Assembly: GCA_027943335.1 (NCBI GenBank)
Contig: BSBK01006439.1
Span: 62,001-126,000 of the forward strand
DNA: 64,000 bases
Origin: Chamaecyparis obtusa
Lineage: Eukaryota > Streptophyta > Pinopsida > Cupressales > Cupressaceae
Direction: 5' to 3'
The notes below the pieces were generated by a model that worked only from the letters and a program-made list of their open reading frames with translations, was not told the origin of the DNA and did not search any database. Shown here in pieces: positions 14,690 to 25,003 of the stretch. Made by a program: the position numbers and the translations under genes. The first letter of the stretch is position 1; each line of letters starts with the position of its first letter.

Positions 14690-15540
14690 TTGTTATATCT
14701 AAATGAAAAAGAAATAGAGAAAAGTTTCTAAACAAGTTCTAGTCAAGTCAAGTAGTGAAGTATTATGTCAGCTATATCCATATATTGATATAAAGAGTGA
14801 TGAAAACAAATGTTTCCATGTAGGTGAAGATGACTTTGAAAAAGAGTATATAGTTGATTTAGAAGGTGAGTTGTTAAGTGCTCTAGATACAATTAAGAAA
14901 CCTAGAAAAGAGAATCATATACTAGAGAAACAAATTCAACAAGAAAGAGACTTAAAAACCAAGGTAATTTCAAATCTCACGAAACTTTGATGAGAGAACT
15001 AACAAGCTGAATGAAATTTTAAGTAAACAAGAACAACATCAAGATACCATTGGTTTAGGATTTGAAGAACAAACCTTGAGAATATAAGATTAATAAAAAT
15101 ATGAAATAATATTTGAAACAAAAGAAGGCAAGAATTTCATAGTTAGACAAATACTTAGAAAGAAGGAAGACTTGAAGCATAGTGTTGTAACTGATAGAAA
15201 TAAGGATAAAAGTGTCAATATCTTACAAAAGAGTGTTCTTTAGAACATAATAAGTTTAGAAGATTCCCTCATTCTACAAAGTATCAAGTGACTAGATTTT
15301 GAAGTTTCGTTCATGGTTATTTTATTCATGTTATCAATTGGGACATAAAGCATATTATTATAAAATGAATTTTGTAAGATTATCCAAATACTTCAATAAG
15401 GTGAATGTGATGTGCAAAAGAAATGAAACTTTTATGAAAGATTTGAAGAAGAAAGGGCTTAAGAAAATATGGAAAATAAAACATAAATTGGAGTCTATGT
15501 TTATACAAAATGAAAAAGAAACATTTTTAAATACATGAAA
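14690..15540 (+). pseudogene. Decayed copia-type gag
   Basis: Directly downstream of the primer site, where gag belongs. Coding-like, lysine/glutamate-rich text is broken by many stops. The clearest block is in the 79-codon open piece at 15299-15538, where 'CYQLGHKAYYYK' is a damaged CCHC zinc knuckle (compare CYSCNQLGHKANEC in the young element at 24137). No protease, integrase or reverse transcriptase was recognised between here and the 3' LTR, so the element was either non-autonomous or is too decayed to read. Confidence 0.55.
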
Positions 15541-16100
15541 ACTTGTAAAGAGTAAGGGGAATGGACCAATGCATTATTATTTTTATCCCCTTAAAATATT
15601 AAAGCTATAGTTTTTTGTGGTTTATGAATGTTTGTAAATGACATAATTCCTGAGCTATGTTTGGAGATGATTTACATATGTAAAATTTATTGAAAAGATA
15701 GGAGTGTGTTCATGATTCACAAGCTAATGTGAGGATATGGCAGATGATTTTGCAGTAAGTTATGTAGTTGAATTTCAATTTACCAGAGAAATATGTATTT
15801 CTTGAAATGTATCATTGAATTTATCACATGTATAGATTAAATTTATTTGTATTCTATATTCTTGATCATAGAGTGAAGGGAACATGTATTCTTTCACAAT
15901 GATTTCATTCTCTAATATTATTTATTTAGGGGGAGAATTTTATGGTTTTATTGACTACTTTAAATATTTATATGATGCTTTGATGTCTCATGTACACCTA
16001 CATACCATATGTAGCCTTAGCATGATATAGTTGCTCAACATTTCACGAGAAATTTTCTAGAACAACGTAGTATTTGATGTAGATGTATTTCTAGATTATA
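15541..16100 (+). other. Internal region of the outer copia element, left of the TIR element
   Basis: AT-rich, no supported ORF. A polypurine-tract-like run (aGGGGGAGAAt) lies at about 15929-15940, one of several such tracts in this element. Confidence 0.4.
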
Positions 16101-17091
16101 GGACATAATAACCTAACCAAAATAACCCTAGACAAAATAATACAGTGACAATAACCTAAGGACAAAATAACCCAGGGTCATAATAACCCAATCCAAAATA
16201 ACCCATAGTAAAAATAACTCATGGACAAAATAACCCGTCGACAAAATAACACCATAAGATTATATAGAGAAAGAATTTATTTTTTAATAAATTACAAGTA
16301 TATTTCTAAAATAAAATTTATTCAAATTTTCAATTAAAGTGTCAAATTATGAGCAATGCCTCTTATCTAATCTAAAGTATTATTATTGTCATAACCATTA
16401 AGTAGTCTTTTTAGTCTTTCTTTGAGTTCATCGTATTTTTTATTGCTTGGTTGTGTAGTGTGTCCAGCCATATATTTTTTTGACTAGTTAGAAATTGAAG
16501 AGACATTGTATATATTAAAAATTATGAAGAATTTATTGATTCCCTACAAGTATATTTATTTTTGTATACTTTTATAGAAACCCCTAGCAAAATTTAATAT
16601 AATGCTCAAAACTTTATATTAAAAATATTATCTTTTATGAATTTTGATTTTTCTTTTTCTTATCACTCTACACACTCTTAATTCTTCTCCGCTTCTTCCT
16701 TCCTTTACTTCTCTTAATTCTACCACTTCATATATCCTTTTAATGCCTCTTCATAATGCCTTTTGACTTATATATTTTCATAATAACTCTTTTTAGCTTA
16801 TTCCCACAAATTTCTTTTTATTTCTATAATTATTTACCATTTTATAAGTTATTTAAGCACGTTGAAGATGTTTTAAGGTTATTTTAGGGGTATATAATGG
16901 ATATATGGTCTAAAAATGACCTAAATATCCTCTATGGTGCCTCACAATCCCTTTTTTCGCATACTAACTTGATCTAAAATGACCATGGGTTATTTTGGCC
17001 ATGGGTTATTGTGACCCAAGGTTATTGTGTCCTTGGGTTATTATATCGGGGTTATTGTGTCCAAGGTTATTTTGGCTAGGTTATTATGTCC
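16101..17091. mobile_element. 991-bp terminal-inverted-repeat element with subterminal repeat arrays
   Basis: The left end GGACATAATAACCTA is the reverse complement, bar a base or two inside, of the right end TAGGTTATTATGTCC. Inside the left end, the motif (A/T)AAATAACC recurs about ten times to position ~16250, roughly every 15-16 bp. Inside the right end the complement GGTTATT recurs about seven times (16983-17085) with the same spacing. The centre is AT-rich and non-coding. Inverted termini plus arrays of short subterminal sites are the plan of a non-autonomous cut-and-paste element (MITE-like). I could not find a convincing target duplication, so the superfamily is open. Confidence 0.7.
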
Positions 17092-18907
17092 ACTTAGTTC
17101 TTACTATTTTAGTAAAATGTGATAAAGTTGAGATGTATAACTTTTTTTATGTGACTCTAGTATGACTATCTCAGAGTTTTGGTGGCTCTAATATAACTTA
17201 TATGAAGTTTTAAGGTAGATGGTAACATGGCTATATCGTTAACAATATTTTATGCATCACAATTGACATCCTTTTTGTTAAATACCTTCTTTTTTGAAGC
17301 ATTGTATTTATGACATTTGAAGGGATATGTTACTTGAAAAACATAATTATTAGTATGGTGATGATCCTTATCAAAGGATTTTGTGGTTTAATACTTCATG
17401 GTTTTAGTTGTTTGGTTATCTTCATGATGATAGATTCAAGATATAAATTCAGTGTTATTGGTTGAGATTTATAATTTATTTTGGTATACTTCATTCATTT
17501 TCTTGATCTCATCATTTGGTATTGTTATGTTTATTCCCTAATAAATGATCTTGATACTCTTCAAGTGTCTTGAATTCAGAGAGTTCTTCAATGACAATTC
17601 ATTGTTAAAGATCTAGTATTTGATTAGCATTTATTAAGTAGAGATTATTTTTTGATATCAATGTTCATACTTACATTTTTCATAGTTATGTTTAGACAAC
17701 TAAGTTGAATTTTTTCTCTTCTATACAACAAAATCTAAAGAAAATTTCTTTTTTAGTGTTATTTGTTGACTACTTATTTGATGAATTTGGTCAAATTATT
17801 CTAGCATGTAGAAATTAATTGGTATATTCATGTTCACAAGACAATGTTGAGTCAACTCATTTCTTGAGAATAGGGAAGTATGAGGTGGACAATTTTTTTT
17901 GTGATTTAGTTTAGTTCTTGGTTAAATGACAATGTTAGTTGATCAAATTTTTATTAACAAGTTTTTGAAATCTCTTATGCTCTTCTCTTTGCTAATCTTT
18001 AAATAGTACAAATGACATTGTGTTTTTTGGACTATTGTTATATAGGCATATGATTTGTTTGTATACCTCTTTACTTTTGAGAAAATATTGAGTTAGGTCT
18101 CATTTGTAAATTGGTACAAATGATTATTCTTGTGACTTGCAATGTAGGGAATACAAGTCCTCTAATAAAATAGAATACATGAGTAAGTTTCTTTTGTAGC
18201 TAGTTTTCTACAGCATTTTCAAACATTGAGAAGGCATAAACATTCATGTGTGACATAAGAAAAGGAGGGTTTGACATATTATTTTTATATTTTTCACTTT
18301 GGAATTACTAAACTTGTATTTTACAAATTTTCCAGAGCAATGTGAGATTTGTAAAAGACCACCACTTGGTTATGAGGAGAAACTAAATAGGTTATGAAAA
18401 TTTAACTTTTATTCAATTATTTTTTCATGACAACCATGATGTTTCTTGCTATAATTGTAATCCAAAATGATTTCATGATATTTATTAACAATTTGAAAAG
18501 GATTCATTCTTATTTCATATGATATATATAGGGAATTTTACGAAGTAAACACATAACAAGTATCTGAATCAGTATCAATTTTATCATTAATGAAAAGTTG
18601 TTTCTCATACATCACTATGTTGGACCTATTGAGTTGTCCTTGATGATGTATAAATTGACAACTTATTTCTCTATAGATATTTCTACTCTTACTTTGTATG
18701 AAGCTAAGTTATTTTTGGACAATCAAGTTGCACTTGAAGGGTGATTACCATACTCAACCATTAGGAGAGTTTGATGTATCCCATCTTATCATTCTCTAAT
18801 TTTTTTTTAGCATATACTTGTGGCATTTACACTATTCTTCTCCTTTTCCCTTCAGGAAAAAAGGGGGAGAAGACCTAGTATTTTTCTATCAAGGACAAAG
18901 GGGGAGT
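17092..18907 (+). other. Internal region of the outer copia element, right of the TIR element
   Basis: AT-rich, with no frame I can support. It ends in two polypurine tracts: AAAAAAGGGGGAGAAG (about 18857-18872) and CAAAGGGGGAGT (about 18896-18907). The second abuts the 3' LTR start TGATCACTC at 18908. Confidence 0.5.
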
Positions 18908-18955
18908 TGATCACTCTTGATCTTGTTGTCCTTGAAGAAAAAATATTAACTAGTT

Positions 18956-19124
18956 ACGAAAATTTATGGGCTTGATTGTGTAAATATTTTTAGCGTCAAC
19001 ATTTTGGATCAAACTTTGTGATCCATCATCAGGATGCAAGAGAACAACAATAATAGATTTTATTTTTTTATCTTGTTGTTCTCTTGCATACTGATGATAG
19101 ATCATGAAGTGTGATCTGAAATAT
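18956..19124. mobile_element. Foldback MITE, left arm, loop and start of right arm
   Basis: Arms of about 90 bp. The left arm is 18958-19050 and the right arm starts at 19073 and resumes at 30427 after the gypsy insertion. The arms are about 90% complementary (for example GATGCAAGAGAACAACAA against TTGTTGTTCTCTTGCATA), with a ~22-bp AT-rich loop. It sits in the outer 3' LTR. Candidate target duplication: ATTAACTAGTT (18945-18955) against ATTAAGTAGTT (30505-30515), about the 9-11 bp length of Mutator-like MITEs. Confidence 0.7.
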
Positions 19125-19983
19125 TGATGCAGGAGCATCTTGGGTGTAAGAGCAATCTTGCATCACCCAAAAATATTTCTGTTTTTGTATTCAATAAGGG
19201 CTATTTTGTGCAGAGCTGCTATTTATGGAAAGTTACTATTTTTGGTAATTTTTGTATGTGCTCAGAATGATTTCATTTCTTTCTTGGAGGTTCATTTTGG
19301 TCATATAAGTCTGCCAGTAAAGTTTCATTGCCAGATCAAGTGTATATTGGAAGATATTGAAGATTTTCGGTATTGGCAGCAGGGTACAGAAACTTTGAAC
19401 TCAGTTTTGAAGGCTTTAGAGGCCCCGGATGAGGTCAAAAATTTGGGTGATGGGCGCTTGCGCAGGTCAAGCATGTAGAGCGCTTCGCGGCGTTTCTGAA
19501 ATGGGGTTATAATAGCCGATCGGGTCAACTGGTGATGACTTATGGTCTTCGGAAGTTGGGCCACCTGAAATGGCGAAAAATAATTTTCTTCAAAATTTCT
19601 GTTTGGGTTTCAAAGGTTATCTTGAGCTGAATATGATGTAATGAAATGTAAAATAAAATAATTCTAAGTTTGGTCGGCCTTATTGGCTAAAATTCTGGAA
19701 CCTTCCCAGGCGGTGAAAAATTGCCTATATAAGGAAGGCTGTGTTATTGTCTTAGGCAGTTCAGAATAGTTCTGGGTAGTAGATCTCGGTATTGATTCGA
19801 GGCTTTGTCCTACAGAATATTGTAAGGAATGCCCATGTGGCTTTGCATATTGTAATTCTGAAAGTTTGTAATTCCACATTTGTGGAGATAATAAGAAGCC
19901 AATTTTCTGTTCTTGCATATTATTGTTGTTGTTTCTCTATTTCTATTATGTGTTTGTGGCATTAAGGGGAGCATCCTTCATCA
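19125..19983 (+). repeat. Gypsy 5' LTR
   Basis: Starts TGATGCAGGAGC and ends CCTTCATCA. Contains a TATA box (CTATATAAGG, 19725-19734). The same length as the 3' LTR to the base. Confidence 0.92.
19726..19733 (+). promoter_or_regulatory. TATA box in gypsy 5' LTR
   Basis: TATATAAG in a GC-richer setting, about 250 bp from the LTR 3' end, conserved at 30164-30171 in the 3' LTR. Position fits a pol II start within the LTR. Confidence 0.6.
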
Positions 19984-22150
19984 AGTGATATTTTGATCTT
20001 TAGTAAGACATTGGAGGAGCATATGATGCATATTCGTATGGTATTTGAGAAGCTGAGAGAAGAGAAATTGTTGATTAATTTGAAGAAGTGCAGTTTTGTG
20101 AAGAAAGAGTTAGTGTATTTGGGATTTGTAGTTTCAGCAGAAGGTCTAAAAATGGACCCAGAGAAGGTACAAGCTATCCTTGAATGGCCTACTCCAAGGA
20201 GTGCTACTGAGGTAAGATCTTTTCATGGTTTGGCTAGCTTTTACAGAAATTTTATCCAAAATTTTAGCAGTATCTGTGGACCCTTGACTGAAACAATGAG
20301 AGGGGATAGAAAAGAGTTTAAGTGGACTAATGGGGTAGAAAAGAGTTTTCAATTATTGAAACAAAAAGTTACAGAACAACCTGTTTTAGCACTTCCAAAT
20401 TTTAATAAGGTGTTTCAAGTAGATTGTGATGCTAGTGGTACTGCAATAGGAGCTGTTATGAGCCAAGAAGGTAAACCTGTTGCGTATTTCAGTGAGAAGT
20501 TAAATGATGCCAAGAGGAAGTATTCTGTTTATGATCAGGAATTTTATGCTATAGTTCAGGCATTAAAGAAGTGGAGACATTATCTGCTTCCTAAGGATTT
20601 TTTTTTGTATACTAATCATCAAGCTTTGCAATATTTGAATAGTTAAGGAAAGTTGAATCAGAGGCATTTGAAATGGGTTGAGTTTTTGTAGAGTTATACA
20701 TTTGTTTTGAAACATAGGAGTGGAAAGTGTAATAGGGTTGCAGATGCTCTTAGCAGAAGGCAACTATTGCTGACAGAAATGCAGATTGAAGTGGTTGGGT
20801 TCAAGGAACTCAAGAATTTGTATCCAGAGGATCCTGATTTTGGTGAAGCTTGGAAAGCTTGTACAGAACCTGTTACTCTAGACAGGACAAAATGGTTGGA
20901 TTTCATCATCCAGGATGATATGCTATTCAGAGGGAGTCAGTTGTGCATTCCATGAAGTTCTATGAGGGAGAATCTCATCAAGGAGAAGCATAGTGGAGGA
21001 TTGGCTGGACATTTTGGTCGTGATAAAACCATTGGTTTGGTTAGTGAGAATTATTATTGGCCGCAGTTGCAGCAAGATGTGAAGAAGTTTGTACAGAGTT
21101 GCAGAGTATGTCAGATGGTGAAAGGAGTGAAGTAGAATATAGGATTGTATCAGCCATTACCTGTACCAGAGAAGCCTTGGGAGGATATCAGCATGGACTT
21201 TGTTCTTGGTTTACCGAGGACTCAGCGGGGGTATGATTCAATTTTTGTGGTGGTTGACAGATTTTCAAAGATGGCACATTTCATTCCCTGCAAGAAGACT
21301 AATGATGTTGTTCATGTAGCAAAATTATTTTTCAAAGAAGTAGTGAGACTTCATGGTTTGCCAAAGACCATAGTTTCAGATCGGGACACTAAGTTTGTTG
21401 GATATTTCTGGCGTACATTGTGGAAGAAGTTGAAGACAGATTTGAAGTTCAGTTCATCACATCATCCACAGACTGATGGACAGACATAGGTGGTGAATAG
21501 GAGTTTGGGAAATTTGCTGAGATGTTTGGTTGGAGATAAGCCAACGGGATGGGATTTGATTTTACCACAGGCATAATTTGCATACAATAATTCTGTCAAC
21601 AGGAGCACTGGTAAATCACCATTCCAGATTGTATATGGAAGTAGTCCAAGAAATGCATCTGAATTGAGGAAGATAGATAAAGGAGAAATAAGTAGTGCTG
21701 AAGCTGAGGATTTTACAGAACACTTGAAGAACATCCATGGGGAGGTGAGGAAGCATATTACCAAGATGAATGCATAGTATAAGGTTAAGGCAGATGAGAA
21801 AAAGAGGTATAAGGAATTTCAGGTCGGTGATGAAGTCATGGTTCATTTGCGGAAGGAGCGGTTTCCAGTTGGTACATATAACAAGCTGAAAATGAAGAAG
21901 TTTGGACCATGCAGGATATTGAAGAAACATGATTCAGGAAATGCATATGAGGTAGAATTGCCTACTGAGCTAAATATTTCACCAGTGTTTAACATTTCAG
22001 ATCTGACAGAGTATCATGAAGGCGGTGTTGAAGATGAGATCACAACAGCACAGTGGAGTATTCCAGCAACTAGTTCAGACACTAAGGAGATCGAAGATAT
22101 ACTGGACAGTCGTGTTGGCAGAAGCACAAGGAATAGGACATATGAAGAAT
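19984..22150 (+). pseudogene. Gypsy pol: RT C-terminus, RNase H, integrase, start of chromodomain
   Basis: One continuous frame over 2.1 kb with about seven in-frame stops and no frameshift. It opens at the second Asp of the RT catalytic pair (DILIFSKT), then RNase H (VDCDASGTAIGAVMSQ, SVYDQEFYAIVQAL, 20410-20580). The integrase zinc finger follows (H...H at 20990-21010, C..C at 21101-21113), and then the core with its first Asp in 'SMDFVLGLP' (about 21196), second in 'VSDRDTKF' (about 21378) and a 'PQTDGQT' block. It ends with an SH3-like 'FGPCRILKK' segment and a chromodomain start (TYEE). The stops are TAG/TGA/TAA consistent with decay of CAG, CGA or CAA. Confidence 0.9.
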
Positions 22151-22202
22151 TGTTGGCATTAAGCAGTATTGCCACTAGTGACAACACTTATTTGCATTCT
22201 GG

Positions 22203-22420
22203 GTGCAAACCGAGCAGACAGTGCAAACCGAGCAAACAGTGCAAACCGAGCAGATAGTGCAAACTGAGCAGACAGTGCAAATCGAGCAGACAGTGCAAAC
22301 CGAGCAGACAGTGCAAACCGAGCAGACAGTGCAAACTGAGCAGACAGTGCAAACCGAGCAAACAGTGCAAACTGAGCAGACAGTGCAAACCGAGCAGACA
22401 ATGGAAACCAAGCAAGTTAG
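22203..22420 (+). repeat. 18-bp minisatellite in 5' LTR, 11 units plus a degenerate one
   Basis: Unit GCAAACCGAGCAGACAGT with scattered point variants (CTGAG, AAACAGT, GATAGT). Because the unit is a multiple of three, it gives long open frames in several phases on both strands; these are not genes. Confidence 0.95.
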
Positions 22421-22700
22421 TACAAACCGATCAGGACAATGTAAACCGAGTAACATCTTGTCTACCGAGTCACCAATGCTTACCGAGTTCAATACCTACC
22501 GAGTGATCAGTATGAACCGTGCCTTCACTTCTACCAAGTGCATGACGATGCCGAGTAATGCAGTGGACGCCGAGTATCAGAAAGTCACCGAGTCAGTTTG
22601 AAGGAACCGGGTAACCATATTTGGGCCGACTTAGTAGCACTTATGTTTATTTGTCAAGCCGACTGTATAATTGTAATTGTAATTAATTGTTTGAGACTTG

Positions 22701-22708
22701 TATATAAA
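22701..22708 (+). promoter_or_regulatory. TATA box of the young element 5' LTR
   Basis: TATATAAA about 620 bp upstream of the LTR end; conserved at 28805-28812 in the 3' LTR and, as TATATAAAC, on the minus strand near 42518-42527 in the solo LTR. The best promoter candidate for the element RNA. Confidence 0.6.
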
Positions 22709-23328
22709 CTATATTGTAAAAAGATGAAAAAGAATCAAGAAGAATATATGTGAAAGAAAAAGAAAGGCAGAGATAAGCGAATTGCAAAAGGCTTCAGAAG
22801 TATAAGGTTCAGCAAAGACAAATTCATCACAAAAGGTGATCAGTACATCAGAGAATCTCAATCAGCAATCCAGTTGCAAAGCAGAGATCTACTGTTTCAT
22901 TCTAACAGGTGAATCAGTACTAAATCCTTTAACCGGGTAGACTTAACAGTCTTTGTATAAATCTCTTTACCGAGTGCATACTTCACTGTATGTTTGTAAA
23001 TCCTTTAACAAGGTGGATTTAGCAATCCTTATTGCTCCTAACAGGGCAGATCATCAGAAGTGATCAAATTGTAAGCCTTAACCGGCCAACTTTATTCTGC
23101 AGTATTAAAGCTTTGTGGGTTTCATCCCCACCCCAGTTTTACTTTCTTTTGGAAGGTTTCTGGGTAACCAAATCTATGTGTCATTATTGTGAATGCTTTT
23201 AAGTTTCATGCTTCCTGTATGCAAAGGTTAAAAAGTAAAATACATGTTAAAAGAGAAGAAAATTTGGAGTTACTGATTCACCCCTCCCCTCTCAGTAACT
23301 TGGTTAGTTCCTGAATATTTCCAACAAT

Positions 23329-23340
23329 TGGTATCAGAGC
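23329..23340 (+). other. Primer-binding site, initiator tRNA-Met
   Basis: TGGTATCAGAGC two bases after the LTR end. Perfect match to the standard plant copia primer site. Confidence 0.93.
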
Positions 23341-23392
23341 TTCATTGGTTCTCAAGACAAAGCTTAACTAGCTTGAGCAAAGATCCAGGACA

Positions 23393-24586
23393 ATGGAGGT
23401 ATTCAAACTGAACAAGGTGATTGAAAATGAAAAGCTAGATCTGGAAATGGCCATAGCTAAACTCAAAGAAGCAAAAGAACATCTTTCCCAATCCCTAAGA
23501 AGAAGGAAGGAACTTGCAAATCAGATGAATGATCAGAATTACATTGAAGAAAAGATTGAAGATCTTCTTCCCTCAAATAACTCAGATGAAGCAAACAATG
23601 CTATCAAAGAACTCCTAGAAAAGAATGGGTCTCTGCAGGAAGAAGTGAGAAAATTGAAAAGAGAACAAGAACTACACTCTACAAGATTCTGTGAGATCTT
23701 GGAACAGAGAAACAAGTTGAAAGATGAATTAGATGGAAGAAACATTGAAGTCCAAAACAAAACCCTTCAGCTAGAAAATCTAATTGATCAGATCTCTCAT
23801 ACAAATGAAGAAATTCTAAATCTAAGTTCAGAAGTAGAAAACACAAGAGAAGAACTAAGATCTGAAAAGGAAATCAATCTAAGATTGATGGATGACCTAA
23901 ACGCTGAAAAACAAATCAATGAAGGAATGCTGAAAAGTCAAGAAGACTTGAATCAGCTGTATGAACGAAATCTTCATAGGCAAAAAGGAAAAGCAGGACT
24001 TGGATACAAAGAAGAAGGCGAATCCTCTAAGCAAGGTACTAAAAGAAATCAAAAACCTACTTGTAATCATTGTGGTAAAATAGGACATACTTCAAATAAA
24101 TGTTGGAACAATGAAAAAGCAGAATTCAATGGAAAATGTTATAGCTGCAATCAACTTGGTCATAAAGCAAATGAATGCAGGGAAAAACCTAGATTCAGAG
24201 GTAATTGTCACAAGTGCAACAAACAAGGTCACAAGGCATCCGAGTGCAGATCCAAGACATTTAATCCAGCAGAACAAATTGTGAAAGCAATGTTTGGATG
24301 GGACTACAACACCTGGTGTAGATGTCATTACTGTGGAGAATATGGACACATTGGCATGAATTGCATAAAACATCATCTAAGGAAAAGAGACACTACCGTA
24401 AGATGTTTCAAATGCACTAAACTTGGTCACATAGCCAGAAACTGCATGAATGCTAATGAAATTGAAGAAGGAAAGAAAAATGAAGCAACTAAGGTCAGGA
24501 AACAGGTAAGACAAAAATGGATTCCTAAAGCTACCGAGCAATCCAGTCCAAGTAATGGAATGGATGGCTCTATCGACTCAAATTAA
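23393..24586 (+). CDS. Gag-like protein with five CCHC zinc knuckles
   Basis: 397 aa, open, first ATG after the primer site. Residues about 1-200 are charged and strongly coiled-coil-like (leucine heptads with Glu/Lys/Asn). Five knuckles follow: CNHCGKIGHTSNKC (224-237), CYSCNQLGHKANEC (249-262), CHKCNKQGHKASEC (272-285), CHYCGEYGHIGMNC (311-324) and CFKCTKLGHIARNC (338-351). The tail is basic. CCHC knuckles bind the element RNA in nucleocapsids; the coiled coil could drive assembly. A classical copia capsid (UBN2-type) block is not obvious, so it may be a gag derivative carrying mainly an oligomerisation and nucleocapsid part. The same ORF, decayed, is at 50993-49606 in the older relative, and the openings 'MEVFKLNKVIEN' and 'MERYKLDKTIEN' align. 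Confidence 0.88.
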   Translation: MEVFKLNKVIENEKLDLEMAIAKLKEAKEHLSQSLRRRKELANQMNDQNYIEEKIEDLLPSNNSDEANNAIKELLEKNGSLQEEVRKLKREQELHSTRFCEILEQRNKLKDELDGRNIEVQNKTLQLENLIDQISHTNEEILNLSSEVENTREELRSEKEINLRLMDDLNAEKQINEGMLKSQEDLNQLYERNLHRQKGKAGLGYKEEGESSKQGTKRNQKPTCNHCGKIGHTSNKCWNNEKAEFNGKCYSCNQLGHKANECREKPRFRGNCHKCNKQGHKASECRSKTFNPAEQIVKAMFGWDYNTWCRCHYCGEYGHIGMNCIKHHLRKRDTTVRCFKCTKLGHIARNCMNANEIEEGKKNEATKVRKQVRQKWIPKATEQSSPSNGMDGSIDSN

Positions 24587-25003
24587 ATTTCCAAGGAAGC
24601 ACTGGAACTGTACTCTCATAGATCAATCTCAAGTAGTTCCAGAACCGAAATTAAAAGAAAAGTCTAAATCAGCATGCAAGATGCAGTGAGATCACAGGGA
24701 GGTCGGTATAGTCTTCACCGAGCAAGGTCGGTACCTGTCTTTACCGAGCAAGGTCGGAGCATTATGAATTTTCGAGTTCACCGAGCTGCGAAGTCTTTTC
24801 CGAGCAATTAATTCTTAGTGGGTGACAGTCTGTCAGAATTCCTACCCTAATTTGAAATGAGCATTAATGACAGAATTGTAAACAAAAAGCAAGTAATCGA
24901 ACTCATTCTTCACTGCGAATCTTTAAGCACTTCGAGAACAGAAAACTTCAAGGGCAACCCGGCGATTTAATACTCTTGCGTAAGGAATTTTCTGTGAGCT
25001 ACC
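24587..25003 (+). other. Spacer between the two ORFs with repeated CACCGAGCAAGGTCGG-type motifs
   Basis: 417 bp without an ORF. At 24700-24790 the words TCGGTA and ACCGAGC recur several times, echoing the CCGAG words of the LTR. It may carry a splice site or internal start for ORF2, but I cannot show one. Confidence 0.5.

Larger units (their letters stand above)
22151..23326 (+). repeat. 5' LTR of the young element (1176 bp)
   Basis: TGTTGG...CCAACA. Contains 11 units of an 18-bp minisatellite, a TATA box and the terminal 'CACCCCTCCCCTCTCA' motif. Longer than the 3' LTR by 126 bp, exactly seven minisatellite units. Confidence 0.95.

Noticed and set aside
15299..15538. Independent 79-aa gene
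   Set aside because: Contains a damaged zinc knuckle and lies where the gag of the outer copia element belongs; treated as part of that pseudogene.
19140..19478. 112-codon frame, repeated at 29578-29916
   Set aside because: Lies inside the gypsy LTRs and is present twice because the LTR is; no known domain.
22203..22420. CRISPR-like array
   Set aside because: The repeats are head-to-tail without spacers and sit in a plant LTR.
22159..22601. Long open frames on both strands in the LTR (QTEQTV-, CSVCTV- and LHCLLG-type repeats)
   Set aside because: They are translations of an 18-bp minisatellite, open in several phases at once, and recur at 28405-28705 and 42623-43151 in the other LTRs.
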